Positions 19,001 through 25,690 are shown, numbered from the stretch's first letter. The stretch is 64,000 nucleotides of DNA from Trichobilharzia szidati (GCA_944472155.2 OX235271.1:92579256-92643255), one strand, 5' to 3'. Numbers and translations are program-made. Notes: generated by a model from the sequence alone, not told the origin.

Positions 19001-21402
19001 TATGTACTTTAGACAGTAGTTTGTTGGTTCGTTCGTTCCCAGAGTTCTCTGTTGCTAAATCTTTCCGACTGTCCATCAAATTATCATTATGGAACGAAGG
19101 CGTCTGCTGATGGAAGTCCTCAACAGGCTATTAGAAATGCTTTCCTTGATGCATCAAGCCTCTGAACCATACAGTGTAGCAGATTTTCACAATGATTTTA
19201 AATTAATGAAGGTCTTTCTTGCTTTTCTAATCCTGCCTGCCTTTGACATTCCCATCCGTGCCACCTGTAATTGAAACGATGCTGCCCACATAAGTTGCTT
19301 GAAGTGACCTCCAAATTCTTTTCGTTGATAATGATTGGCGCTTGTTGTTCTTTGTTGGTTATCTTCACCACCTCTGTCTTCTTTATGTACACTTGAATTA
19401 CTATTTTTTTCTGCTTGCCCCCCCCCCGGGGGCAACTTGTTGTTCTTCACATGTAAATCTTCGAATTTGTGTGACATAAGATGTAAATCATCTGAGAAGT
19501 TCAAATTTTCTGATGTCTTCTTGTTGGTCGGGATTATTCCTGTTTTCTCAATCCCCACAGTCTGCTGCATGATCCAGTCAACCACAATCAAGTTTAGGTT
19601 CACGTTGGTGGCACAGTGGTTAGGACTCTCGCCGACCATGCACATGGTCCGGGGTTAAATGCCCTGCCGACGCACACCCGATATCTATGATTGGCCTGTA
19701 AATTTGGCCTACCGATATCCATGCTGAAAATTCCATACTTGTACTGAAAATACGGTGTGGCATCAAGCTGTAATAAAAAATAAAAATAATCTAACTGGGG
19801 AAATTTTTGGAGTTGATTAGGGAGAGATTAGGGTTACAGTTGAGTTAGGGGACCAGATTTACTTTTTAGTGCGATTATCGTTTCCAGGGTCATTGGTGAT
19901 TCTGCACCTTTTGGGTATCTAAAGTTGAACTTTGCGGACGTCTTTTCATTTACTTATTCATCCTCACATTTGTGATTTAGTTATAAAAGGAAAATAAATT
20001 GACAATTCCAGCTAAACCGTGTACTTTTTTCATGACTCAAAGAGACAGATGGAGACAAGAAACAATTCGACAGCATATTTATTTGAAAGTTTTTTTAAGC
20101 ATACGTGAAGATATAGATCATCACCGCATATACTTCAGTTACAATCTGTGAAGTACACATTGGAATCTCCTCTATTCTAATTGATTTCGATCATTTAATT
20201 AGTTTGACTATGTGGTTCAGAGGCCTTGTGAGTGCGTCACCAAAAGTATTTCCAAACGGATTCAGATATTTATCAACAGATGCCTTCGCTCCATGCTGAA
20301 GATCGGACGGTCAAAAAGGATAAACAACAAGGAACTCTGAGATCGAACCAACTAAGAATCTACTCCTCAGCAAATATACCGAAGAAAATGGAGAAGGACT
20401 AAACACACGCTGATGAGACCGTCGAGTGACACTACGCACCAGGCCTTTGAGAGGTGCTGGAATAGGAAACAGCGGGTTAGCCTTGTGTCCGGAGGTGGCA
20501 TGGAGGAAATCGGGTGAGGAGGAGAAGAGAGCATTTTGATTTGACAGTAGTAACTAGTGTGATGTGTCTAGTCCTCTCTTTGGTGCAGACTGAATTCTAT
20601 CAGTCAGGTTTCTAATGTGGCCACTATTCTAGGTAGCTCACCATCACAGTGCACATTCATTTGATAATATTAGATGGTTGAAGGCAATCGGCAGGAAGCC
20701 TTGGACCTAGGTTTCGTGCTAGTTGGCACTCAGCAGTCAGTAAGGCGTGTCTGCAACCTTGGAGAAACTCATATCCCTTCTGAGATTCGAACCCGCGTCA
20801 CCCAGTGCTGCAGTCAGAGACACATCACACTAGTTACTAGTGTCAAATCAAAATAGCCACTACAGTCCTACAGGAGGTCAATCGCGAGCCCGAATAACTC
20901 GGTGGTAACGTCTCTGACTGCAACACTGGGTGACGCGGGTTCGAATCTCAGAAAGGACATGAGTTCCATCAAGGTTGCAGTGTCAACTAGCACGAAACCT
21001 AGGTCGAGGGCTTCTGCCGATTGCCTCCAACTATCTAAGAAGAGAGTTTATTGAATAATCGGGGTAGGGCATCTAAAAATGAGAATAGGAGATAATGAAG
21101 ATGTTCTGTTGAAGCCTTGGGTTCCGAATAGAAGCCAAGTGAACAATAATAATAATAATCTTAGAGAATGTACCTGGTTAATAACGTTGTACATAAACTT
21201 ATTGATTTCCCATATATATAATATATATATATATAAATTTGTACTCTTTTGCTCCCTACATTCTAGAGGTCATTCTGCGATTCATCTTGACGATGTACTA
21301 TTACATGGACGTAGTGAAAGTTGTGAAACATTTGATAATCCACAGTTAACCTCATCACCTGACTTTGTTATTACAACTCTTGAAATATGGTCATTTATTT
21401 AA
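931..21402 (+). CDS. OXR1: TLD-domain protein, OXR1/NCOA7 family (3' part, 5 exons)
   Basis: Exons 931(or 939)-1083, 3759-3998, 13912-14241, 16543-16616 and 21267-21402 join without a frame break. Together they encode a short charged linker followed by a complete TLD domain up to the stop codon. Readable family blocks, in order, are WVLTYSTSLHGFSLRSLYRR, IFGAM, GGRFYGNGSTFVFRW, KFVWSGKNSYFINGGYDSL, GHSAIHLDD, LHGRSESCETF and the terminal LEIWSFI. OXR1/NCOA7 proteins are linked to oxidative-stress resistance, and their TLD domain binds the vacuolar ATPase; that role is family knowledge, not read here. The TLD is interrupted by about 80 polar residues after FVFRW and by a Ser/His-rich insert after SLYRR, probably lineage-specific loops. 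Upstream exons (LysM/GRAM region if the long isoform exists) lie left of the window. A short TLD-only isoform starting further 5' is also possible. Confidence 0.87.
1084..1589. other. Intron, nothing recognised
   Basis: AT-rich, no ORF, repeat or RNA signal that I can support. Confidence 0.6.
1590..1790 (-). mobile_element. SINE-D-like fragment
   Basis: Matches the repeat seen complete at 43695-43900: GGCAGGAAGCCTTGGACC, then TTGGCACTCA and a degraded tRNA-like head (GGGATTTCAAC where other copies have a B-box). Orientation is set by the tRNA-like promoter on the minus strand. Confidence 0.55.
1800..2735. other. Intron, nothing recognised apart from a short (TA)n
   Basis: AT-rich with TATATATATATATA near 2529-2547. 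No family match by eye. Confidence 0.6.
2787..2828 (-). ncRNA. Hammerhead-like motif from a PLE 3' end
   Basis: On the minus strand TGCG / CTGAAGA / hairpin TTGCC..GGCAA / GAAA / GCTT / CGCA. Stem I (TGCG with CGCA) and stem II pair, and the core fits CTGANGA plus GAAA, with extra unpaired bases before stem II and an extremely short stem III. The same arrangement occurs at 39899-39940, next to PLE coding sequence. Short-stem-III hammerheads in PLEs are established. Self-cleavage of this copy is unknown. Confidence 0.5.
2930..3268 (+). mobile_element. RTE-type LINE, 5'-truncated 3' end
   Basis: Carries the 3' part of the RTE copies seen elsewhere: CTGCCTTCGCTGGCTCCATA, then ATCAGATGGCC, the GAAACCCTATGTTCCACTCG tail and a terminal AATAATAATA. 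Only about 340 bp remain, with no open frame. Confidence 0.72.
3275..3445 (+). mobile_element. SINE-D fragment
   Basis: GTGTAGTCCTC..GTGCA, then GGGGACATGAGTTCCTTCAA, CCTTACTGACGAGT and GCACGAAACCCAGG match the copies at 55300-55560. The tRNA-like head is missing, so this is a decayed piece. Confidence 0.55.
3759..3998 (+). CDS. OXR1: TLD gene exon b (TLD N-terminus)
   Basis: The acceptor is TTTCACTAG and the donor is GTTAGT at 3999. Phase 0 at both ends. It encodes LLQNLIADAEGLDW, then VLTYSTSLHGFSLRSLYRR, the first conserved TLD block, then a low-complexity Ser/His insert and CIITIRTSNNE, the strand that precedes the V/I-F-G-A motif of the next exon. Reading past the donor reaches a stop after about 17 codons, so splicing here is required. 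Confidence 0.88.
4358..4650 (-). mobile_element. SINE-A (tRNA head + hammerhead-like body)
   Basis: Minus strand order: a tRNA-like head with A-box TGGCTCAATGGT and a perfect B-box GGTTCGAACCC. Then a hammerhead-like segment, ACTGATGAAGAGTCCC with AGGACGAAAC and a CAGTAC arm. The tail is TTCCAGTGGTTCTCTAAC..GATGTCAGCTCATGATGAAATCC. The tRNA-head plus hammerhead layout is that of the schistosome S-alpha SINEs. The first core base appears changed from C to A relative to the version at 24554, so this ribozyme is probably dead. Confidence 0.78.
4896..5145 (+). mobile_element. SINE-B (tRNA head, RTE-like 3' tail)
   Basis: Begins GTGCGTCGGTGGCACAGCGG (A-box region) with B-box GGGTTCGATCTCC, then a body (CTCCTTTACCTCGCTAAGCC, GGGCACTAGGCTAGCAACC). 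The tail GAAGCCCTATGTTCCACTGG continues into GGAATAAATAAATAA. That tail is nearly the same as the 3' end of the local RTE copies, as expected for a SINE mobilised by an RTE LINE. It is not a functional tRNA gene: no 3' acceptor pairing is visible. Confidence 0.75.
5536..5590 (+). mobile_element. SINE-D short remnant
   Basis: AAAACCTGGGTCTAGGGCTT..AAATACCTCCAAATGTCTAA matches the 3' end of SINE-D (CGAAACCTAGGTCGAGGGCT..GCCTCCAACTATCTAA at about 20995-21040). Confidence 0.4.
5640..6060. repeat. Inverted pair of PLE-like 3' ends
   Basis: About 95 bp at 5645-5740 and at 5962-6060 are reverse complements at roughly 90% identity. They share TTTGAATAAAGCAAGAACAA, GATGGTACCATC and TTATTTCGTTGGCTT, and are separated by about 220 bp. 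The right arm reads like the 3' end of the PLE on the minus strand at 24700-25690 (CAGCTGATGA.., then CATCTTATTCT). The arrangement could fold into a long hairpin. It resembles the inverted terminal arrangements known for PLEs, but could be two independent insertions. Confidence 0.6.
5972..6021 (+). ncRNA. Hammerhead-like core in a PLE-like end
   Basis: GCAG / CTGATGA / GAAGCCAAC / GAAA / ATAA..GATGGTACCATC..TTAT / T / CTGC. Stem I (GCAG with CTGC) and stem III (ATAA with TTAT) pair and the two core blocks are exact. Stem II is very weak (one G-C pair). The opposite arm of the inverted repeat has CCGATGA instead, so it has lost the core. Confidence 0.38.
6061..6480. other. Intron, nothing recognised
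   Basis: AT-rich. 6821-7299 is similar. Confidence 0.55.
6480..6820 (-). mobile_element. SINE-A, diverged
   Basis: Same plan as the copy at 4358-4650: tail AACCATTTAAAGCC, a hammerhead-like segment with intact CTGAAGA (complement of 6557-6563) and GAAA (complement of 6538-6541), and a tRNA-like head with a mutated B-box. Stem II is damaged (GTCC facing GGAA). Confidence 0.68.
7300..7940 (-). mobile_element. RTE-type LINE, 3' end, diverged
   Basis: Starts with the terminal (ATT)n and TTCCATTAGGTTCCAGTTGTAATATAGGGCTT, the minus-strand version of the RTE tail. It follows the order of the other copies (TGTTGGGGAATAG, CGTTCCCAGAGTTTC, CATCTGTTGG, GACCCATATAGAAGAAG). No open frame survives. Confidence 0.68.
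7941..8711. other. Intron, nothing recognised
   Basis: No frame longer than noise. Purine/pyrimidine content is ordinary. Confidence 0.55.
8712..8724. repeat. Target-site duplication, left, of the RTE copy 8725-9824
   Basis: GGGTAAATGAATA, identical to 9825-9837 on the other side of the element. A 13-bp direct repeat exactly at the ends marks the insertion. Confidence 0.82.
8725..9824 (-). mobile_element. RTE-type LINE, 5'-truncated, reverse transcriptase end
   Basis: About 1.1 kb flanked by a perfect 13-bp target duplication. Minus-strand frames encode the later part of a non-LTR reverse transcriptase: [32 protein letters not shown] (catalytic ADD) and [18 protein letters not shown]. The 3' end is GAAGCCCTATGTTCC..AATAATAACAATAAT. 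A CAG run near 9401-9415 gives a polyglutamine. Stops and shifts break the frame. This is among the better preserved RTE copies here and resembles the SR2/Perere type by motif only. Confidence 0.83.
9825..9837. repeat. Target-site duplication, right, of the RTE copy 8725-9824
   Basis: GGGTAAATGAATA, identical to 8712-8724; genomic sequence resumes here. Confidence 0.82.
9855..10035 (+). mobile_element. SINE-B, diverged
   Basis: Follows the SINE-B order: a degraded tRNA-like head (CAGCCACACATGTCCTCCAGG, B-box GTTTGATTCTCA), then CACTCATAAACCTCACTTAG, AGCATCAGGCTAGCAACTC and ACCACTTCTAG. The RTE-like tail is missing. Confidence 0.62.
10360..10395. repeat. (TCA)n-rich microsatellite
   Basis: TCATCATCATCATCATCATT inside an AT-rich intron segment. 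It gives a spurious poly-Asp frame on the minus strand and has no gene signal. Confidence 0.8.
10538..10935 (+). mobile_element. SINE-A, near full length
   Basis: The longest copy. Leader GATGCTCACTAGCGACT..GCAGGTCGGGTGTGAGGAC, then GGGTCGCGCTATGTCGTGAA, a tRNA-like head (TGGCTTAATGGT, B-box GGTTCTAGCCC), the hammerhead segment 10796-10841 and the tail to ACAAACCAACACTTGAAAA. Stem I (GTACTG with CAGTAC), stem II (GTCC with GGAC) and GAAA are intact, but the core reads CAGAAGA, which breaks the invariant CTGA. Confidence 0.78.
11250..12075 (-). mobile_element. RTE-type LINE relic with a nested RTE 3' fragment
   Basis: Minus-strand RTE order is kept (GACATAGGGCTTCAACAATC; CATCTGTTAATAAAATTC; CCAAACTAATTTATGAG; CACTTGAAGTCCTCCTC) without an open frame. 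At about 11538-11608 a short plus-strand piece, GAGACGCACGGCTGAAGCCC then GGAAACAATAATAATAAT, interrupts it. That is a very short 5'-truncated RTE inserted into an older one. Confidence 0.7.
12076..13911. other. Intron upstream of TLD exon c
   Basis: Mostly unrecognised. 13690-13880 (TAAGGGACATATACGTCGGG.., GTACCGAATAAAGCTATTGTG) looks like the 3' end of an unclassified retroelement, but I see no second copy in the window. Confidence 0.5.
13912..14241 (+). CDS. OXR1: TLD gene exon c, ends at a GC donor
   Basis: Starts after ATGAAATAG with IFGAMLNTHPYPSGG and RFYGNGSTFVFRW, the second TLD block. About 80 polar residues absent from typical TLD domains follow. The only donor that restores the domain is CAG|GCAAGT at 14242, a GC-AG intron. 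Phase 0 at both ends. Without splicing the frame stops two codons later. Confidence 0.87.
14820..15395 (+). mobile_element. PLE lineage A, 3' end only
   Basis: Parallels 45475-46015: CCTTTCGAACGGAACGCG, ACAATCCTAGTATTTGC, an AT-rich 3' UTR (CACCACCTGCATAAGCC; CACCGTCATTGGTTAAA), ending AACCCTGAAGAAGATCTAAT. Only the last GIY-YIG residues remain. The terminal hammerhead-like motif has CTGAAGA (15322-15328) but a disrupted stem II. Confidence 0.68.
15430..15690 (-). mobile_element. SINE-A, strongly diverged
   Basis: Tail TTCATGAACCGAAATCAG, then CACTGGACAGTTGCTCCGTCC and a tRNA-like region (CACTGAACCCAGAACCTTCG, GACCATTCTGCCACTGAAT). The hammerhead core is unrecognisable. Confidence 0.58.
15800..15975 (+). 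mobile_element. SINE-A, partial, with a compensated stem I
   Basis: Begins in the tRNA-like head (GTCATAGGTTTGATCCTATG). The hammerhead segment has stem I GCACTG (15860-15865) and CAGTGC (15900-15905), fully paired but different from GTACTG/CAGTAC of other copies. The core carries an extra base (CTGAATGA) and ends GAAG, so it is not expected to cleave. Tail: CAACTGTTCTCTAACTGATA. Confidence 0.65.
15985..16470 (-). mobile_element. SINE-A copy plus an adjoining SINE-A fragment
   Basis: 15985-16345 runs tail to leader: AGAGAACCACTGAATACA, TACTGGACAACTGTTTCATCC, AGCCACTTGGACCCGACTC and TCCTCATTCCTGACC. 16345-16470 repeats leader and tail pieces (TTCATCATGGATTGATATCAG, CAAATCAAATCCCTACAAAC). The element lies just before TLD exon d. 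Confidence 0.6.
16543..16616 (+). CDS. OXR1: TLD gene exon d
   Basis: A 74-bp exon between TTATTTTAG and GTAAGT. It encodes KFVWSGKNSYFINGGYDSL and TIGCS, matching the F-K-W-T-G-x-N-x-F-F-I-x-G block of OXR1-type TLDs. It ends in phase 2 (CA), completed by the A that opens the last exon. Confidence 0.88.
16617..17513. other. Last TLD intron, left part
   Basis: No element recognised. From 16860 it is conserved in copy 2 (52949-53600). Confidence 0.55.
17864..17872. repeat. Target-site duplication, left, of the RTE 17873-18882
   Basis: ACTCTAGGA, repeated at 18883-18891. The empty site in copy 2 (53949-53957) reads ACTCCACGA once. Confidence 0.85.
17873..18882 (+). mobile_element. RTE-type LINE, 5'-truncated, private to copy 1
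   Basis: Begins inside the reverse transcriptase ([29 protein letters not shown]) and continues with [33 protein letters not shown] and LHLPG/FHLPG frames. It ends GAATTAAAGGATACAATAAT. Flanked by 9-bp duplications and absent from copy 2. Protein frames are broken by small shifts near 17960 and 18200. Confidence 0.86.
18883..18891. repeat. Target-site duplication, right, of the RTE 17873-18882
   Basis: ACTCTAGGA, identical to 17864-17872. Confidence 0.85.
19607..19787 (+). mobile_element. SINE-C (tRNA head), private to copy 1
   Basis: GGTGGCACAGTGGTTAGGAC with a degraded B-box GGGGTTAAATGCCC, then CCGATATCTATG, a body ending ACGGTGTGGCATCAAGCTG and a TAATAAAAAATAAAAAT tail. In copy 2 the flanks are joined (..TTTACATT|AATCTAAC.. 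at 54660/54661). No obvious target duplication. Confidence 0.75.
20215..20525 (+). mobile_element. RTE-type LINE fragment
   Basis: TTATCAACAGATGCCTTCGC, CTGAAGATCGGACGGTC, AAGGAACTCTGAGATCGAAC and GTGACACTACGCACCAGG follow the 3' half of the RTE copies. Second copy at 54985-55290. Confidence 0.65.
20530..21050. mobile_element. Two SINE-D copies in inverted orientation
   Basis: A minus-strand copy (20674-20830, ATTCGAACCCGCGTCACCC) and a plus-strand copy (20885-21045, with A-box CTCGGTGGTAAC, CTCTGACTGCAACACTGGG and B-box GCGGGTTCGAATCTC) face each other. Their tRNA-like parts form an imperfect palindrome. Copy 2 retains only the right part, joined within GTGAC (about 55415-55420). Confidence 0.66.
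21267..21402 (+). CDS. OXR1: TLD gene terminal exon
   Basis: Follows the acceptor TACATTCTAG and encodes GHSAIHLDDVLLHGRSESCE, then TFDNPQL and a C-terminal LEIWSFI before TAA. This is the diagnostic TLD C-terminus. A second copy with only two silent differences lies at 55769-55904. Confidence 0.9.
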
Positions 21403-22684
21403 ACGTGTACACTAAAATAAAAATAAAAATTGATTAATACATAATATATATAAAAATAAAAATAATCACAAGGCGAGTGAAAGAGAGAGAGAGAAAGAGT
21501 CTAGTTTATTCATTTTCCATTATTTTTCATTATCTTCTTAGTAATCCCTATAACGATATCTCATTATTATTAATATGATTATGATTACTAACATTATTTT
21601 CTATCATGTTTTGTAAGACTGATTACAAAATAACTCTAAGAGTAATAGAAGTGTAAGTCTTTTGTTTCAGTTCAACAATAATCGTAATAATACATATAAA
21701 CATACATGCATACAACTTCTACCTGTGTTAATATCACCATTTCCAAATAAGATATCCTGATTATCGATTAATTTATCATGCTTTCTATTCTTCTTCATTC
21801 TGATTCCATTATTCCAGTGTGTACGTACAACAGATTTCTACTTATTTTGACTTTTCTATTTAATTTACTAGCCTACTTATCTACTCCTTTATATATATAT
21901 TCATGTTCAGTAATTTCGAGAAGTCATGTGTCATTATTATTGTTATATTTTGGTTACTTTTTCCGTTTTCACTTCTTTCTTCCATCTTAGTATTTAGATT
22001 TTTTTAGATTTCTAACAAATATCACACACACATGCACACACACACACACTCACACACCTAAAAAATAACTCAACTGTTCACTTTCTTCAGCCTAGTCATC
22101 TGTACTCATCAGAGAAATTGTGTGTACTACAGCATTAATAATTTCAAGTATTATTTATTTATTTATTTATTTATGTAAACATTATGCTCATTTATCTGTC
22201 CCGCCTCATTTGACAGGTGATCGATTGATTGATTGGTTGGTTTGTTTGGTTGATTGGTTGTCTCTTTTTCTATCTTTCTATTTTGATTGGTTGTTAAAAA
22301 AATGAATTACTGATGACAGAGTTACCTATCTATCTATAATGTGCATATATGTGGGTAATAAATAATAACAAAATTGTTATTATCACCGTTAAAACAAAAT
22401 GTAGTGCTATTTCCATATCTATGGTTGCAGTGCATTTAGATTATTATTATTTCAAAGTGAACCAGTGTTATATTTATTTATCTATTTATTTACTTATTTA
22501 TTTATTTATTGTATTGTGCAATTGATTCATAATGATTTTAGCACTATCAGTAATAATAATAATAATTATTATTATAAGACAGAAAACAAACAAAATCTGT
22601 CTTTTTTTCCTCACTTTTCGAAAAATATCATAGTCACTAATCTACCTAAAGCCTAAAACAGTAAACTGCTCTTAAACAGAGAAA
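21403..22684. other. TLD gene 3' UTR and downstream DNA
   Basis: Several AATAAA-type hexamers and microsatellites. I cannot choose a polyadenylation site. Conserved at 55905-57165. Confidence 0.5.
22015..22175. repeat. Microsatellite cluster, (CA)n and (ATTT)n
   Basis: ACACACACATGCACACACAC near 22022-22054 and ATTTATTTATTTATTTATTT at 22152-22172, in AT-rich DNA 3' of the TLD gene. A further (ATTT)n tract is at about 22470-22510. Tract lengths differ in copy 2 (56545-56700). Confidence 0.82.
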
Positions 22685-23005
22685 TAAATTGTAAGATGGT
22701 TGGAGACAGTCATCAGCAAGCTCTATCTAGACCTGGATTTCGTGCTTCTTGAACACTCAACAGTCAACAAGGCGTATCTGTAGCCTTTAAGGAACTCATG
22801 TACCTCCTGAGATTCGAAATTGGGTTACTCAGTCCTGCAGATAGAGAGATTACCGCTCAGCTATTCAAGTTCCCGATTGACCTCTTGTAGGACTCTAAAG
22901 AATTCTTTGACTGAACACTGGATACTAACTAATGTCATGTGTCTAGACCTGTCAGTCAAGTTTTCAATTTAGCCACCATGTGAAATGGCTCGTCGACAGG
23001 AGCTA
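22685..23005 (-). mobile_element. SINE-D, minus strand
   Basis: GATGGTTGGAGACAGTCATC, CGTGCTTCTTGAACACTCAA, GAGATTCGAAATTGGG (degraded B-box) and GATTGACCTCTTGTAGGAC match SINE-D. Second copy 57170-57480. Confidence 0.66.
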
Positions 23006-23054
23006 TTCCGAATCAAACCTATGGTTGTTGCCGTAATATATCAGACATTTACAA

Positions 23055-23860
23055 ATTAGAATAAAGCATTAAGAAGACAAATTTCGCGAGATAATATCAT
23101 TTCGTAGTTTCTTTACAACAGCTTTACAGCTAACATGGTTAACAATAATAAAATAAAGTTCATGGCAATTACTCAGTTGAATAAAAAACAAAAGTACATA
23201 CTAATGACCAATCATATTTAGATAGGCCATGTTGTCCATGGTAGGCGAAGATTGAAGTCTATTGTTTTTTGTACACACAGTTTAGGCTGTATGTGATCAA
23301 TCCAAAGTGCTTCCATCACCTTCAATAACCTTGAATCAGAGTTATGTGAAATAATTGTGAAACAGTCATTAATATCGATTTTGTGACCTAACATTGATAA
23401 GTGTTTTGCAATGGATGATGCTGGATTTCTATTCAGATTAATCGCGTTGGGATTTCCTGTATGATTTAGTAGCCATTTTGGAACATGTTCTTTTCGACGA
23501 CATTGGAACATTCTGTGGGTTCTACCTATATAGGTGTCACCGCAACTGCAGGGGAACTTGTAAATACAGTTTCAAGTAGAGTCCACAGAATTTCCTCCTT
23601 TAATCGTAGGTACAGGGATCGAAAATGTTCGGCAAATGAGAAAAAGAGATGCAGCGTAGAATGTGCGTTAGATGGCTTACCGAAGTTTTTGAGCTGTCAA
23701 CTTAATAATCTGGTCGCCCTTGAATGGTAGGTTAATAAAGATAGCTTTCTTTGGTACAGCAGCTGTCTTTTCGAGATGTGGTTTTTCTTTACTGTGACAA
23801 GTGGTAAAGTTCTCCGGATGACCATTAGCTAATAAAACAGATTACACCAAACCGGGATTT
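23055..23860 (-). mobile_element. PLE lineage b, GIY-YIG domain and 3' end
   Basis: Minus-strand frames read MFQCRRKEHVPKWLL, then SSIAKHLSMLGHKIDI, LKVMEALWIDHIQPKLC and VQK: the R..EH, HL..GH and EAL blocks of a Penelope GIY-YIG nuclease. The Y-I-G core (CSCGDTYIGRT) is best seen in the second copy (57960-58171). An AT-rich 3' end with a GAAATGATA palindrome follows. Frameshifts separate the N-terminal part. The element is retroelement debris. Confidence 0.76.
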
Positions 23861-24244
23861 CCTCTGAAAAACCACAAAAGGTGACATAATAGATGGCATC
23901 AAAATGACAAATAAGAGTACTAATGGATTTATACTACTTACAGATATGCTGCGTATACAGCGATATTTCTTTCAGTATTTATATTACTGTTATGTTCGCT
24001 TTATCTTTACACGAATAAGGTTTACAATAATGAAAGTTTGATAGCTTCCTAGAAATTTCTTCCCAGACCCAAACTGGTAATTCCAAGAAGACATACTCAT
24101 TAATATTGGAAACGTGTATTTTCAACGAGCGACTGAGAGTGAAACATAGAAATCGTATCTCGAACTTACAGTGCTACAACATTGAGTCAACTAGTCAGTG
24201 TCTATGAAAGTGGTTAAATCCGATTCAACTATAGGTAATCAATA

Positions 24245-24695
24245 TTTCATGGAATTAGTTCCCTTGAAATATATATGAACAACAGTTTTCATCACGAACT
24301 GATATAAACTTAAAGAACCATTGGAAAACCACAGAGTACTGAACAGCTGTTTCAACCCCTGTTTTTGGCTGTTCGAACACACAGGGGTTTGAATCCGGGA
24401 AATTTGGGTTACACGGTGAGCTCCTGGACCATTCAACTACTATGACCAATGGGATGGCCCATAAATTCCAACTCCTGCGAATTCGTGATATATCGCAACC
24501 TCCACCCAAAATCCTCGGTTAATAATTGTTCTCTCACCTGACTTGGTGAGCAAGTACTGCTGAGGAGTCTCAAAATTAGACATAAAAGATGTTCAGTACT
24601 CTATGGTTTTCCTGTGGTCCTCTAACTGATGTCGGCTCGTGATCAAACGTGTAACCAATCGAACTGCTGTTAATCAATACTTGATAAATTCAAAT
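24245..24695. mobile_element. SINE-A inverted pair
   Basis: 24245-24520 is a minus-strand SINE-A (AACCATTGGAAAACCACAGA, GGGTTTGAATCCGGG, AGCTCCTGGACCATTCAAC). 24535-24695 is a plus-strand copy beginning at the hammerhead segment: GTACTG (24554-24559), core CTGAGGA (24560-24566), stem II GTCT/AGAC, arm CAGTAC (24594-24599). In place of GAAA the sequence is ATAAAA, so cleavage is unlikely. Junction: CTCACCTGACTTGGTGAG, itself a hairpin. Confidence 0.7.
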
Positions 24696-24699
24696 AGTG

Positions 24700-25690
24700 C
24701 AATAAAGACTTCTTTTGTAGAATAAGATGAAGATAATTTTTTTCATAGAATTTTCATCAGCTGCGTACAATCTGAATAACAAACTATATATATAATCAGT
24801 GATTGTGAAATAATCTAAACATACTTTCATTTAATAGCCAGTTCATTTTATAAAAGGGAAATAATGTTCCGAAAATGAGACGAGATACAAACTATGCGGG
24901 AAGTTAGAGTAATCACTTATGACTAAAATAGAGACAATATGCTAGACAAAGAAGAATGCTCTGAAATTCAAGGGTAGTTCACGCATAACTGGAAACGCCT
25001 ATAAAGTCATATGCAAAGTTATTTAACTGAAATGAAAGAGATTAAAAATAGCAAGGGTATTAAGAATTAGTAAGTAAGCAGATGAATGCAATTTTTGAGT
25101 TACGTCATAAAAATGGAGTGAAATTTCGAAAAGTCAAGGTAAAAGAATCTGTGCTTACCAAATTAGTAACAGTAGTTAGTACCAGTCTCTTTTCGTACAC
25201 ATAATTCAAGTTTAGCTCTTCAGATGGTCACAGCTTTAGTAGTTCGAAGTAGATATGAAATGCTTCTTCTCTATACCACCTGAATAGATTCTTTTATGTT
25301 GATCCAGTGCCTTATATCAGCCAAGTGCCTAGCTGTAGCGCTGTTAAGTGATGTTGGACCCTTAAAACGTTGACACTTGTGCTCATGTTCAATAATCCTC
25401 GTAGAAAAATGTCTCTCCATTCCTCCTACATACTTGCTACTGCATGTACACGTAAATTCAAAAACTCAGTTGGAGTTGATGAGTGCCGGGGATCGAGATA
25501 GTTTGAACTATGTAAACCAAGAGGTTGTTTTATACAGGAAGACAAGTTCGGTATTGCGTCTTTTATGTCTCAGCGGTCATTGTCGAACCTCTGAAGCAGT
25601 ATTCCTGCATGATCAGTATCATCATATTCAAAAAATGGATCATCTGCATACCTTGAATAAAACGTACTTGCTGTGATTGGTTATATATAT
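24700..25690 (-). mobile_element. PLE lineage c, GIY-YIG relic and 3' end
   Basis: The minus strand reads FEFTCTCSSKYVGG, TRIIEHEHKCQRFKGPTS and SATARHLADIRHWIN: a C-x-C, Y-V-G, R..EH, HL...H pattern typical of PLE nucleases. Two stops follow. The 3' end (about 24700-24790) has CAGCTGATGA and CATCTTATTCT, shared with the inverted pair at 5640-6060. Second copy 59165-60160. Confidence 0.66.

Larger units (their letters stand above)
17724..19606 (-). mobile_element. RTE-type LINE, interrupted by another RTE
   Basis: The minus-strand RTE runs 17724-17863 (ATTATTATTCCCTTGGGTTC..) and 18892-19606, where frames give RT-like KNNKLP, EVVKI and, at the 5' end, IMQQTVG and VDWIMQQ. It is split by the plus-strand RTE at 17873-18882. 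An uninterrupted counterpart lies at 53800-54655. A G-rich spot (CCCCCCCCCGGGGG) sits at 19419-19433. Confidence 0.72.
17514..19936. mobile_element. Merlin-like non-autonomous element hosting nested insertions
   Basis: The left end GGCGAAGTTTGACTTTATAC and the complement of the right end (GCAAAGTTCAACTTTAGATA) resemble each other and the termini of the Merlin copy at 27773-28603. Next to both ends is a variant of GCCAATGAC..TGG. Without the inserted RTE sequence only about 350 bp remain with no transposase, so it would be a MITE. I see no clear 8-bp target duplication, so it is old or mis-bounded. The second copy is 53601-54797. Confidence 0.45.

Noticed and set aside
22015..22060. CRISPR-like or regulatory repeat array
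   Set aside because: Plain CA/CT dinucleotide repeats without spacers; the window is eukaryotic.
21778..22656. Hydrophobic small proteins downstream of the TLD stop
   Set aside because: They arise from T-rich microsatellite DNA, and the same frames are disrupted in copy 2.
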